Shown here: piece by piece, positions 18,301-26,526 of the stretch
Position numbering within the stretch: the stretch's first letter is position 1
How the letters are laid out: each line of letters begins with the position of its first letter
Program-made: the position numbers and the translations under genes
Assembly (NCBI GenBank): GCA_020635495.1
Contig: JACJZQ010000010.1
Coordinates: 95,634 to 159,633 of the forward strand
Direction of reading: 5' to 3'
Source of the DNA: Flavobacteriales bacterium
GTDB taxonomy: Bacteria; Bacteroidota; Bacteroidia; UBA10329
DNA: 64,000 nucleotides
Notes under the pieces: generated by a model
The model's database searches: none
Told to the model about the DNA's origin: nothing
Seen by the model: only the letters and a program-made list of their open reading frames with translations

Positions 18301-19091
18301 GGTCCGGTGTTTCTTCCAGGTGGTGTAGTTCCATTTGCGCCAGTGGCATCTTGAATTCCGATCACAGCATTTCCACTGTTCCAACTACTACAGGTTTCTT
18401 TCTGTTCTATGTAAACTTCAATGACATTGGTGGTCTCATAAAGTACTATCTGCTGTGTGGTGTGCCTGCATTCTCCACCGAAAATACCCGTGCAATCGCA
18501 GTCGTAATGTGCTACGTTATCAAAACTCACGACAAACATTCTGCACGGGGCCGATCCCTGTATGAAGTAGCTTATTTCCCCTTCCACACTCGGGTCAATG
18601 TCATGGTAAGCACCCATAATGGAATTATTGTACAAACCACCGGGTGGTGGTCCTGGTGTCGGACAGGATGCGGTGTACGACCAAGCACAGAACTGACCTG
18701 CCTGAGTTACATCAAACGTAACGAGGCCGTTGGCCCCGATTACCACCTGACTGTACTGGTTGCCATAAAAACAGAAGTTGAAGGGTAAGTTGATTACGCT
18801 TCCCCAGATATCGTCTGTATTGATGAATTGAGCAATACCACCATTGAATGGTGCCGGGGGTGCGTATGGTACGGAAGAAACAGTGTAGGAAGTTGTTGCT
18901 CCTGTTTCCAAAACTGTGGCTGTTAGGTCTACGCACGTTGTGTTGCAATCTACGGCTTGATTAGGTCCACAGGTTATATTCGGACATCCCGGTTGCGCAA
19001 AAGCAGTTTGACTTAGCAGTGTGCCAACAAGCATCACTATGCCAAACAATAGGTTGTGCAGTTCAGGGCTTATTGAATTTGGTCTGGTCAA
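15378..19091 (-). CDS. large T9SS type B surface protein with five SprB repeats
   Basis: 1237 residues. The only usable start upstream of the signal peptide is TTG 19091, because TAA lies three codons before it; the first internal ATG would leave a signal peptide of only 13 residues. Cleavage is probably near QTAFAQ (about residue 33). Residues 60-275 form a head domain with YTVSSVPY, LPFNFCFYGNQY, ANGLVTFDV and NNEGWRFTPSG, homologous to the head of the 22963-25212 gene. Ig-like segments follow (VNWYDGG), then five SprB repeats at about 416-808 (TDATCAGNDGTATV, DYDVTVEDAGGC). The shared tail has a GGDGNY segment, two PKD domains (WSWNFGD) and a type B sorting domain (IPNTFTPNNDGRND, YDRWGEEIYY, HVTLLR). 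Likely exported adhesin or gliding-type surface protein. Confidence 0.88.
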   Translation of the reverse strand: MTRPNSISPELHNLLFGIVMLVGTLLSQTAFAQPGCPNITCGPNQAVDCNTTCVDLTATVLETGATTSYTVSSVPYAPPAPFNGGIAQFINTDDIWGSVINLPFNFCFYGNQYSQVVIGANGLVTFDVTQAGQFCAWSYTASCPTPGPPPGGLYNNSIMGAYHDIDPSVEGEISYFIQGSAPCRMFVVSFDNVAHYDCDCTGIFGGECRHTTQQIVLYETTNVIEVYIEQKETCSSWNSGNAVIGIQDATGANGTTPPGRNTGPWSANNEGWRFTPSGAPNFEVNWYDGGTLVGTGTTVNVCPSATTTYDAEAVYTNCDGTVVTVTDQVTVTQNSSVSVNVAPTMVNACSGDVTTLTASSPNPGMNYTWSPAAGLSATTGTTVDASPSTTTVYTVTGNDGNCSASATATINISEIILDPSSTDATCAGNDGTATVTPSGGAAPYSYSWNTVPVQTTQTATGLAAGDYDVTVEDAGGCTATETITVSLDLTALTPPTMTSTDAVCSAENGTATATPVDGNPPFTYLWDDPNAQTTQTANGLAAGTYNVILTDAGGCESTNTVVVGLDQGTISAAINVFNNISCNGLCDGDATVDVQNGTAPLNFLWDDPNNQMTQTASNLCAGTFNVGVQDANGCLATAQVVITEPTVLSASAVMDQQSTCGNPDGAATATGNGGTVALDYSYSWSSTPVQTTASATGLLPATYTVTVSDDNGCTATADVDITSTLGFTANIQSSLDATCFQGCDGEATAGFDALAAQPVTYLWNDPAGQTTQTASGLCAGTYDVTLTDAGGCLSTATVTIQEPQAVNTTLATSASPICIGQSSDLTAIVSGGTQPYLGYAWIADPADPSLNATEQNPTVSPEVTTTYTFTAIDANGCLSAPKFVTVEVLPPLTLDVIRPTFSPDTGICPYDFAVIDLQGGGGDGNYTYYLNPDLVTPLALPMQVQPSTTTTYDFTVVDGCTTPAANASSTITIFQLPNVNFTGDVLSGCHIHTVNFTDQTTPTPVSWSWNFGDSDSGANTSNQQNPTHEFSGAGLYSISLEVESADGCVNDTSYSDYIEVYPLPYANFQANPEQTNILQASIEFTDLSTPDIATWSWNFGNGDGSTLQNPVYTYIDTGIYTVWLTVETVHGCTDDVSHVVEVDPDIMFYIPNTFTPNNDGRNDYFRPYGEGVKWETFEMFIYDRWGEEIYYTADIDSPWRGWYKDREVEVGVYVYMIRIFDQNGEQRTYRDHVTLLR

Positions 19092-19220
19092 TCGAGTTTA
19101 TTTCTGTCGGTCGATACTAGACCGATGAATATGGTTTATGGTTGCCGCTACAGAGGTAAAAAAATCTGAGGAAATGAGCATGTTGGAATTCTGACCAAAT
19201 TCCAAAAGTTTTCAAGTCGA

Positions 19221-22200
19221 TCAGCGGAATAGCGTTGCCCGACCTCTAAAGGTGTGTTGCTCGCCTTTCTCATCATACACACGAATCATCCAAACGTATA
19301 CTTCCTCAGGTGCTTGGGCCCCTTTATAGGTTCCATCCCAAGGTTGATCCGCGTTATTGGTGAAGTAAATTTCTTCTCCCCAACGGTTGTAGATGAACAT
19401 CTCGTACGTATCCCATTGAACACCCGAGCCATAACCGCGGAAGAAATCGTTCCTGCCGTCAAAGTTTGGACTGAACGCATTGGGCACGTAGAACATGAAA
19501 TCCGGCTCGATGATCACAAACTGGCGGTCTGAACCAACACATCCATCTGTGGTAATCACGTCAAGAACCACCGTGTAAACTCCTGTATCCAAATACATGT
19601 TTTCTGGATGCTGAATGTCTGAGGTTTCACCATCTCCGAATTGCCAAGACCATTCGGCAACATCACCAATTGTCAGGTCAGTGAACTGCACCGTTCCTTC
19701 CAGCAGTGTTGTCCTTGCCGGGTCTGCGCTGAAGTTCGTGTTCGGTAATGGAAACACTTCGATCAGGTCTGCAAAACTCGTATCGGAAGTACAGCCAACA
19801 GCAGAAGTAACGCTCACAGAAACGGAGTACAGTCCGGCATCCTGAAACGTATGCGTTGGGTTTTGAATGGTTGAAGTGTTAGCACTTGAATTGGAGTCGC
19901 CAAAGTTCCAGTTCCAAATGGTTGGAGTAGGAGAACTGAGGTCTGTGAACAGCACCGTCAGCGGCTGACATCCTGCGAGCACATCTGCACTGAAGTTGGC
20001 AGTAGGTAATTGATTAACCGTAACGGTTGATGCGGCAAGTGCCTGTGGCGTTCCGCATCCGTCTTCCACCATGAAATCGTAGGTGGTAGTGGTGTTGGGC
20101 TGAACCTGAATAGGGAACTGAACCGGATTCACCATATCAGGCAACAAGTAATACGAGTAGTTGCCATCGCCACCGGTGGCGTTCAGGTCTAGAGTGGCCA
20201 TTTCAAATCTGCAAATTGCAGTGTCAGGAGAATATGCCGGACGGATTACCGAAAGCGAAAGTGGCGGAGAAACGTTTATGGTGATGGTTTGTGCTGAAGA
20301 GGTACAACCATCGGCATCAGTAGCAATCAACTCGTAAGTTGTAGTAACAAGTGGAGATACCGTTGGGTTCTGAGAGTTTGCCACCAACGAAAGATCAGCA
20401 GGTGTTGCAGTCCAAGAATAAGTATTGACGGGTGGAGTACCTCCAGAAGCAGATGATGTAAGGTCTGCAGATTGCCCAATGCATATCTGTGAAACGGAAC
20501 TAGTTACTTGAGCCACAAGCTCATCTGGTTCTGCAATTGTTACAGAAGCTGTAGCTATACATCCAACATTGTCTGTGGCAGTAACGGTGTAGTTTCCAGC
20601 ACATAGCCCAACCGCTGTGGCGGCATTCTGAACTGGACTCAAATTCCAAGAATAGGTTACCGGTGCCACTGCATTGGCGCTGGGAGTTGCAGTTGCTTCA
20701 CCATCGCAAAGCTGAAAACACGTGGCATCGGTAGAAGCGTTAATTGTAACGCCAATTGCCTGTGTTGTGGTAATATCCACGGTAGCTGTGGCTTCACAAC
20801 CATTATCGTCTGTAACAGTAACAGTGTAAGTGGCTGGAGTCAATCCAGTAGCGGTTGCAGTATTCTGCACTGGATTTGAATCCCACGAAAATTGGTACGC
20901 TCCAGCAACCGTTCCTCCAAGGCCGGTTGCGGTGGCCTCTCCATCTGGCTGTCCGCAGTTTGATTCTTGGTCCATAACTGCCGTGGCAGAAAGGGCTGTT
21001 GGTTCCGTAATAACAACTTGATCGGTGGCCAGACAGCCGTTTGCATCAATAACACCAACATTATAGGTACCGGCACAAAGTCCGGTTGCCACTTGCGTGG
21101 TCTGATTGCTAGGATCGTCCCAGCCATAGAGTATTGGAACGGTTCCACCACTTGCCGTTGCTGTCGCATCACCATTGCAAAGACCATTGCACGAAACATC
21201 TGTTGAAGCATTGATGTTAACCGCCAAATTTCCAGCATCAAAATTCACGTTGACCGTTGTGGTGGCGGTACATCCATTGGCATCTTCAACCGTAACATCA
21301 TAGCTGCCTGCGGCAAGATCGGTTGCTGTCTGTGTGTTTTGAACGGGAGTAGTTGTCCATTGATAGGTGTAGGGCATGGTGCCGTTTGCCGCATTGGCCG
21401 TTGCGGTTCCATTATCTGCAGTGCAAATACTCGCAGTGCTGAATCCGTTCACAGCCAAGTTCCCAGCATCGAATGGGACGTTGATAGTTGTGGTGATAGA
21501 ACAACCGTTGTTGTCTTCGATGGTTACATCATAATCCCCAGACGCAAGGTCTGTTGCCGTAGCAGTTGTCTGAACCGGGGTTGTAGCCCAAGTGTAGGTG
21601 AATGGTGCAGTGCCGGTTATTGGAGTGACGGTTGCCGTGCCGTTATCTGCTGTGCAAATACTGGCCGTGGAGGATGGCGTAAATGTCAGGTCGCCAACCG
21701 TGATGTCCATTGTCTGTGTATCTCCACACGGATTTACAATGCTGTATGTTATGGTGTGAACACCTGGGCCTGCGGCCATAGGGTCAAATACACCCGCTGC
21801 ACTGACACCGTTTCCAGACCAAGTTCCGCCAGCGGTGGCAGCCGTCAATTGCACCGGAGGATTTCCAGTGCATAACTGATTGGTTGGGTTAACAGGATCG
21901 ATGGTGGCAACAGCCGTCTGGTAGACGGTTATGTCCATGGTCTGAACATCTGGACACGTACTTCCAACTGTATACGTAATAGTGTTTACGCCAATATTGG
22001 CATTGGAAGGGTCAAACAGCCCGGTTGAGTTTACCCCTGTTCCACTGAAAGTACCACCTGCTTCTACAGTGGTTATCTGCACTGCTGCATCATCAGAACA
22101 GAGTTCGTTGGTGGCATTTACGTTGTTCATAGTGGCATCTGATGATGAACCATTGGTAATGGTCACATTCTGTTGAAGATTGCAGCCATTGCCGTCTGTT

Positions 22201-22934
22201 ACAGTAACGGTGTAGTTTCCGGCCGTTAGGCCAGTTGCAGTTGCGGTGTTCTGTACGGGAACAGTATTCCATGAATAGTTGATAGGAGGAACTCCTCCAA
22301 CAAAGTTGGCAGTGGCTTGTCCGTCTGCATCGCCAGGGCAGGTTTCGTTCTGATTTACAGTTGCGGTTAACGTTCCACAAGGTTGGTCTATGATGCAACT
22401 GAGAATTGGAAAGTTAGTACCGTTACAGGCTGCACTTCCCCAAGAACCGACCTCTCCATCACTTAAAGCGGTAACGCCAACAGAGATATTTGCTCCAGGG
22501 GTGTTACCTACAGTTACATCAAAGCAGAAAGTCCAAGTACATGATCCATAATCCCCGAAATCATTTCCAGGATTACCATCAGGATTGAGGTCGAAGAAAT
22601 AGCCTGGGCCATGAGATTGACCACTGAATGAGCCCGTTACATTGTTTGACCACATCCAAGTTCCTGCGCCTCCGTTACAATTGGCCGGTGGGCTGACAGG
22701 TACAGGGTTTCCTTGCCAAGGTCCCGAAAGGTTCACTTCAAATCCATCAACCCAGTTTGCACCGAGTTGATTGTACCCGTTCATGGTATAGCATATGGTG
22801 TAAACCTCTCCCGGAGTACAAGTTCCGCCAGGATTAGGGGTGATAGTAGAACTCTGTGCGCCTGTACATTGTGCAAAAAGACCTTTAGCAGCAACGGCTA
22901 TGATTAATACCGTTGCCGCTAAAAGTCTTCTCAT
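19221..22934 (-). CDS. large T9SS type B surface protein with six SprB repeats
   Basis: 1237 residues. Signal peptide ending near KGLFAQ (residue 22). Residues 23-185 form a distinct cysteine-containing head (YTICYTMNGY, FDLNPDGNPGNDFGDYG, CTWTFCFDVTVG). Then come one SprB repeat, two Ig-like repeats of the GGTWSGNG type, five more SprB repeats (STASICTADNGTATV, STDVSCNGLCNGDATA, QESNCGQPDGEATA) and the shared 420-residue tail from about residue 818. The tail holds two PKD domains (WNWNFGD, WSWQFGD) and a type B sorting domain (VPNAFSPNFDGRND, YNRWGEEIYF). The product has the same length as the next gene's although the heads differ, which is coincidence or domain shuffling. It begins 28 bases after the 749-aa gene, so the two may share a transcript. 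Confidence 0.88.
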   Translation of the reverse strand: MRRLLAATVLIIAVAAKGLFAQCTGAQSSTITPNPGGTCTPGEVYTICYTMNGYNQLGANWVDGFEVNLSGPWQGNPVPVSPPANCNGGAGTWMWSNNVTGSFSGQSHGPGYFFDLNPDGNPGNDFGDYGSCTWTFCFDVTVGNTPGANISVGVTALSDGEVGSWGSAACNGTNFPILSCIIDQPCGTLTATVNQNETCPGDADGQATANFVGGVPPINYSWNTVPVQNTATATGLTAGNYTVTVTDGNGCNLQQNVTITNGSSSDATMNNVNATNELCSDDAAVQITTVEAGGTFSGTGVNSTGLFDPSNANIGVNTITYTVGSTCPDVQTMDITVYQTAVATIDPVNPTNQLCTGNPPVQLTAATAGGTWSGNGVSAAGVFDPMAAGPGVHTITYSIVNPCGDTQTMDITVGDLTFTPSSTASICTADNGTATVTPITGTAPFTYTWATTPVQTTATATDLASGDYDVTIEDNNGCSITTTINVPFDAGNLAVNGFSTASICTADNGTATANAANGTMPYTYQWTTTPVQNTQTATDLAAGSYDVTVEDANGCTATTTVNVNFDAGNLAVNINASTDVSCNGLCNGDATATASGGTVPILYGWDDPSNQTTQVATGLCAGTYNVGVIDANGCLATDQVVITEPTALSATAVMDQESNCGQPDGEATATGLGGTVAGAYQFSWDSNPVQNTATATGLTPATYTVTVTDDNGCEATATVDITTTQAIGVTINASTDATCFQLCDGEATATPSANAVAPVTYSWNLSPVQNAATAVGLCAGNYTVTATDNVGCIATASVTIAEPDELVAQVTSSVSQICIGQSADLTSSASGGTPPVNTYSWTATPADLSLVANSQNPTVSPLVTTTYELIATDADGCTSSAQTITINVSPPLSLSVIRPAYSPDTAICRFEMATLDLNATGGDGNYSYYLLPDMVNPVQFPIQVQPNTTTTYDFMVEDGCGTPQALAASTVTVNQLPTANFSADVLAGCQPLTVLFTDLSSPTPTIWNWNFGDSNSSANTSTIQNPTHTFQDAGLYSVSVSVTSAVGCTSDTSFADLIEVFPLPNTNFSADPARTTLLEGTVQFTDLTIGDVAEWSWQFGDGETSDIQHPENMYLDTGVYTVVLDVITTDGCVGSDRQFVIIEPDFMFYVPNAFSPNFDGRNDFFRGYGSGVQWDTYEMFIYNRWGEEIYFTNNADQPWDGTYKGAQAPEEVYVWMIRVYDEKGEQHTFRGRATLFR

Positions 22935-22962
22935 GTGATCATGAATTTTGAGTGGGATGATA

Positions 22963-25212
22963 TTAGTTGTGACGGTAAAGTGTCACTGTACCAGTGATGA
23001 TCTTCGGCTCGAAAGTGTTGAACTTCTTCAACTCAAAAGTGTAGACATACATGCCCTGTTTCACTTCTTCGCCAGATCCCATGAAGTTTCCGTCCCAATA
23101 CTTGTAGGGGTTGTCAGTCTGCCAGATAAGTTTACCCCATCTGTCAAACACTTTCGCATTATAGCTTTCATACTCGAAACTCTGACCCATGGGTCCCCAA
23201 GTGTCATTCAATCCATCTCCATCTGGCGTAAACGCGTTTGGAACATAGAATGTGAACAGTGGGTCAACTTCCATGTATCGGAAGGTTGTGTCGGCACAGC
23301 CATAATTAGGTTCGTTCTGCGCGATGAGCATTACTAAGAACACCCCAGATGTGTCATAGCTGTGCTCCGGATCTTCTTCGTAAGAAATCGTTCCATCACC
23401 GAAGTGCCATTCGTAGGTCAATGCGGCTGAACTTTCGTTTACAAACTGAACTTCCGGATCAGTAAACTCAACAGGTTTTGAACGGCTCAAGAAACTGGCA
23501 ATTGGAGGATTGATGAGGTCAACCTCAATGGAGCCTTCAATTGTACATCCGTTTGAATCGGTTACCAGCACGGCATACTCTCCGTGAGACAGATTTTCTA
23601 AGAGACTCCATGCGTATCCAACTTCGTCCATCGAGAAATTGGCAGAATCACCGCCTAGATTGTCCCATGTGTATTCATAGGGGGTAACGCCTCCTTGCAT
23701 TTCGGCACGAACGGCACCGTTGGTGTAAAGACATGTGTCTGCACCTGAGCTCATATCCAAAATCAATGGTAGTGGCTCAATCACGCTGAATGTGGTGTCT
23801 GCCACACAGCCTTGTGCATCCGTAACAGTAAGCGTGTACGCTCCAGGAGGCAAGAAAGAGATTGAGTCGGTAGTTTGCTGCAGCGGATCACTCCATTGCA
23901 ACTGATATGGAGGAACACTGCCCGAGGGAGAAGCAGCGGCTGTACCGTTATCATCTCCATTACAGAGAATATCGGTGTGGCGTGCATTGGGCACAAGTTG
24001 TGTGGGTTCTCCAATGTTAAAATTCAACGAAGTCTGACAACCAACTTGATCGGTCACAGTAACGCTATAAGCATTTCCTGCGCCCAAACCTCCAAGTGTA
24101 TCTATGCCAAACACATTATTGATCTGTTGAATTTGTGCTCCGTTCGAATTAGCTACTGATATCGACACTGGATAGTTACTACCGATCGGGTCTACAACAA
24201 CATAGCCATCTGAGTATCCGAAACAAGAAGCATCTGTGGCCTCAGCGGTGATATCTACGTTTCCGAGTGTTACTAGGATTGAATCAATTGCAGGCTCGTT
24301 ATTACATGGGTAATCCCACTCGCAGTAATACCACGTTGCCACGTTTGGCGAAACAGTGATCGTATTAGTGGTTCCAAGGTTGGTGTTTCCTTGGTTGTCA
24401 TACCAAATCAGATTGTTATTGGTAGTAACAGGCTCAGGGTCGTACGGTATCGCGTTGATCGTGTAACCCCCGATTCCATCAGGAACGAACTCATACCCAT
24501 CATTGTTAACAGACCATTGAGTTGGAAAATTTCTGCCCGGTACAATATGCCCTACGGTGCCATCTATGTTTTCTAGTCCTTGAATTGCCGCACCTCCGTT
24601 CCAAGTAGTACAAAGAGGCTTGCTTGTGATGTGCATTTCAATTCTGTTTGAAGTCTCATAAAGAACAAGCTGGTTGGTGAATTCCAACGTTGTACAACTG
24701 AACATGGCAACAGCATCGTAAGTAACTACGAACCTTCTGTTCGGGGCAATGCCACATGTTACGGAACTAACTGTTCCACTAACACCAGGATTGGTGTCCT
24801 GCCAAGGGAACATGATCTTGTTATTGGTGGTGAAAGTTGGGCTTGGTGCTGCGGCATTAATTGCCCATTGAGAACCCCCATTGGCACCACTCAGGTCGAA
24901 TGTGATGTAACTGTTTGAAGAAATTACACACTGATTATAGACGTTTCCGTAGTATTCGAAATCAAAACCCATGTCAACTACTCCTGTGTGCGAATCGTCC
25001 GTTAAGTTGTAGGTTGCTGGCAATGCACTTCCAGATCCTGCACCAGAAAGAACGGCTGTCAGTGTTATTGGAGTACCATTACATACTGAAGTGTCGGGCG
25101 GACCAACATCAATTGTCTGGGCAATTGACGCAACGGTCGAAAAAGAAAGGACAACCGCAAGCATAGAAAACTTGACAATTGCGGAAAATGATTTGATGGT
25201 TGGGTTATACAT
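22963..25212 (-). CDS. T9SS type B surface protein with three SprB-like repeats
   Basis: 749 residues. Signal peptide ending near VASIAQ. The head at about 35-260 (ATYNLTDDSH, DFEYYGNVYNQ, NSYITFDLSG, NNDGYEFVPDG) is homologous to the head of the 15378-19091 gene. An Ig-like segment follows, then three SprB-like repeats (TDASCFGYSDGYV, TDILCNGDDNGTA, ADTCLYTNGAV), one PKD domain (YEWHFGDGT) and a type B sorting domain (VPNAFTPDGDGLND, FDRWGKLIWQ, TVTLYR). It lacks the 420-residue tail of its four larger neighbours. It has its own TACCTTTG element and lies 41 bases after the putative anti-sigma gene, so both separate and read-through transcription are possible. Confidence 0.88.
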   Translation of the reverse strand: MYNPTIKSFSAIVKFSMLAVVLSFSTVASIAQTIDVGPPDTSVCNGTPITLTAVLSGAGSGSALPATYNLTDDSHTGVVDMGFDFEYYGNVYNQCVISSNSYITFDLSGANGGSQWAINAAAPSPTFTTNNKIMFPWQDTNPGVSGTVSSVTCGIAPNRRFVVTYDAVAMFSCTTLEFTNQLVLYETSNRIEMHITSKPLCTTWNGGAAIQGLENIDGTVGHIVPGRNFPTQWSVNNDGYEFVPDGIGGYTINAIPYDPEPVTTNNNLIWYDNQGNTNLGTTNTITVSPNVATWYYCEWDYPCNNEPAIDSILVTLGNVDITAEATDASCFGYSDGYVVVDPIGSNYPVSISVANSNGAQIQQINNVFGIDTLGGLGAGNAYSVTVTDQVGCQTSLNFNIGEPTQLVPNARHTDILCNGDDNGTAAASPSGSVPPYQLQWSDPLQQTTDSISFLPPGAYTLTVTDAQGCVADTTFSVIEPLPLILDMSSGADTCLYTNGAVRAEMQGGVTPYEYTWDNLGGDSANFSMDEVGYAWSLLENLSHGEYAVLVTDSNGCTIEGSIEVDLINPPIASFLSRSKPVEFTDPEVQFVNESSAALTYEWHFGDGTISYEEDPEHSYDTSGVFLVMLIAQNEPNYGCADTTFRYMEVDPLFTFYVPNAFTPDGDGLNDTWGPMGQSFEYESYNAKVFDRWGKLIWQTDNPYKYWDGNFMGSGEEVKQGMYVYTFELKKFNTFEPKIITGTVTLYRHN

Positions 25213-25234
25213 CTCTTAACCCTTGGTCAATTTT

Positions 25235-25242
25235 CAAAGGTA
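25235..25242 (-). promoter_or_regulatory. putative -7 element for the 749-aa adhesin gene
   Basis: Minus-strand TACCTTTG matches TAnnTTTG exactly and sits 22 bases before the ATG at 25212, in the 41-base gap after the putative anti-sigma gene. No -33 TTG at normal spacing. It suggests that at least part of the adhesin block is driven by the housekeeping sigma factor. Confidence 0.5.
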
Positions 25243-25253
25243 CAAACTTGAAC

Positions 25254-26522
25254 TTACGGTTGAAGGCTGATCTTTCCGTTGAAGACCTTGTTTTTCACAA
25301 CGTCTTCCTTCAGAACAACTGTCCAAACATAAATTCCTGATTCTAATTTGTGGCTAACATTATTCAATTTCCCGTTCCATGGCTCCAATGCGTTGCCAGT
25401 ACGGTACACAATTTCTCCCGTTCGCGGATTCTGAATGCTCATTTCAAATTCAATTCCCATTTCTGGAAGTGCTTCAGGAATGAACGCCTCATTTATTCCA
25501 TCACCGTTTGGTGTGAATGCCTCAGGAGCCAAAAGATTGAATTTCTCTGAGGTGATCTTTGTTTCAACTGAATTGGAGCACCCATGTGCGTTGGTCACAG
25601 TGAGTTTCACCGTGTGTTCTCCCGCTTCGCGGAAAAGGTGTGTTCCGTTGTTGCCAACCAGGCTTGAGCCATCCGATGTGCTCCAAACAGCTCTTTCGTT
25701 TGGTAGAACGGCCGTGCTGAACTCGTACAAAGGAATGGCCTGATAGCCGCTCAGCTTTCTTTCTGTGCTCATAACCGGAGATGGAGACGGATTGACCTTG
25801 ATGGTCATTGATCGCATCTTATCAGATTTTCCTTCGGCTGAAAGCGAAACCTCGTATGTTCCGGCTATCATGTAAGCATGGCTTGGATTGGTTTCTGAGC
25901 TGGTTGTGCCATCTCCAAAATCCCAGATCAACGAAGTTCCTTTTGCCTGAGATTGGTTAATGAAACTGATATCCTGACCGAGACAGGCCGTTGCACTACT
26001 GGCAATGAAATCAACAATTAACGGAGTTTGCTCAGGTGCTGTTGGAATGACCTTCACATCGTCTTCCAGTTTGGCGTCAATCTTCTCAGACAATTCTGGT
26101 GTGCTGGCTTTGGTCTCATTTGGAGCAGACTCGGCTTCTTTCTCTGCAACCATCTGATCTTCAGCTATTGCAACTGACTTTTTCTCATCAGCTTTGCTGT
26201 CATTAACAGTCTCAGCAATCTTAACTTCCAATTCTTCGGTTGTTTCTGGCCTAACCAACGTTTCCTGTGGTTGCTCTACTACTGTTTCAACCTCGTGAGA
26301 TTCTTCAACAACCTTCTGGTCATTATCCTGCGTTAGCCAAACGGTGGCTAGAATTCCGCCAACAACCACAGTGGCTGCGGCAATCTTCCACCATCCGTTA
26401 GATGCTGCGGGTGGAGTAGAGGCTGGCAACTGCTGCTCCAGTTGTGCCCAAGCTCCTGCATCGTAAGGCATCTCAAAATTCTCGAGAGCCTCTTTTATCT
26501 TATTATCAAACTGATTGCTCAT
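25254..26522 (-). CDS. putative anti-sigma membrane protein with PKD domains and a type B-like C-terminus
   Basis: 422 residues from ATG 26522, four bases after the sigma factor's stop; a longer TTG start at 26543 would overlap that gene and is less likely. Residues 1-43 should be cytoplasmic and contain the PYDAGAWAQLEQQL segment seen at the N-terminus of many Bacteroidota membrane proteins encoded beside ECF sigma genes. One membrane helix lies at 44-63. An acidic Glu/Ala/Val-rich linker covers about 66-165. A PKD domain (LIWDFGDGT) and a second PKD-like domain follow, then a region at 333-422 similar to the T9SS type B sorting domain (PEAFTPNGDGINEAF, SGIYVWTVVL). The RWG core of that domain is replaced by NPRTGE and the end is KISLQP rather than VTLLR. 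The topology places the PKD and CTD-like parts in the periplasm. Anti-sigma activity is inferred from position and layout; no conserved anti-sigma domain is seen. Confidence 0.72.
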   Translation of the reverse strand: MSNQFDNKIKEALENFEMPYDAGAWAQLEQQLPASTPPAASNGWWKIAAATVVVGGILATVWLTQDNDQKVVEESHEVETVVEQPQETLVRPETTEELEVKIAETVNDSKADEKKSVAIAEDQMVAEKEAESAPNETKASTPELSEKIDAKLEDDVKVIPTAPEQTPLIVDFIASSATACLGQDISFINQSQAKGTSLIWDFGDGTTSSETNPSHAYMIAGTYEVSLSAEGKSDKMRSMTIKVNPSPSPVMSTERKLSGYQAIPLYEFSTAVLPNERAVWSTSDGSSLVGNNGTHLFREAGEHTVKLTVTNAHGCSNSVETKITSEKFNLLAPEAFTPNGDGINEAFIPEALPEMGIEFEMSIQNPRTGEIVYRTGNALEPWNGKLNNVSHKLESGIYVWTVVLKEDVVKNKVFNGKISLQP

Positions 26523-26526
26523 GTTC

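Noticed and set aside
17721..18788. 355-codon plus-strand open frame opposite the 1237-aa adhesin
   Set aside because: Composition is unlike a real protein and the frame overlaps a well-supported minus-strand gene along its whole length.
19107..19125. Inverted repeat TCGGTC...GACCGA upstream of the TTG start of the 1237-aa gene
   Set aside because: A 6-bp stem is within chance expectation for a window of this size and it has no partner copy at other adhesin genes.
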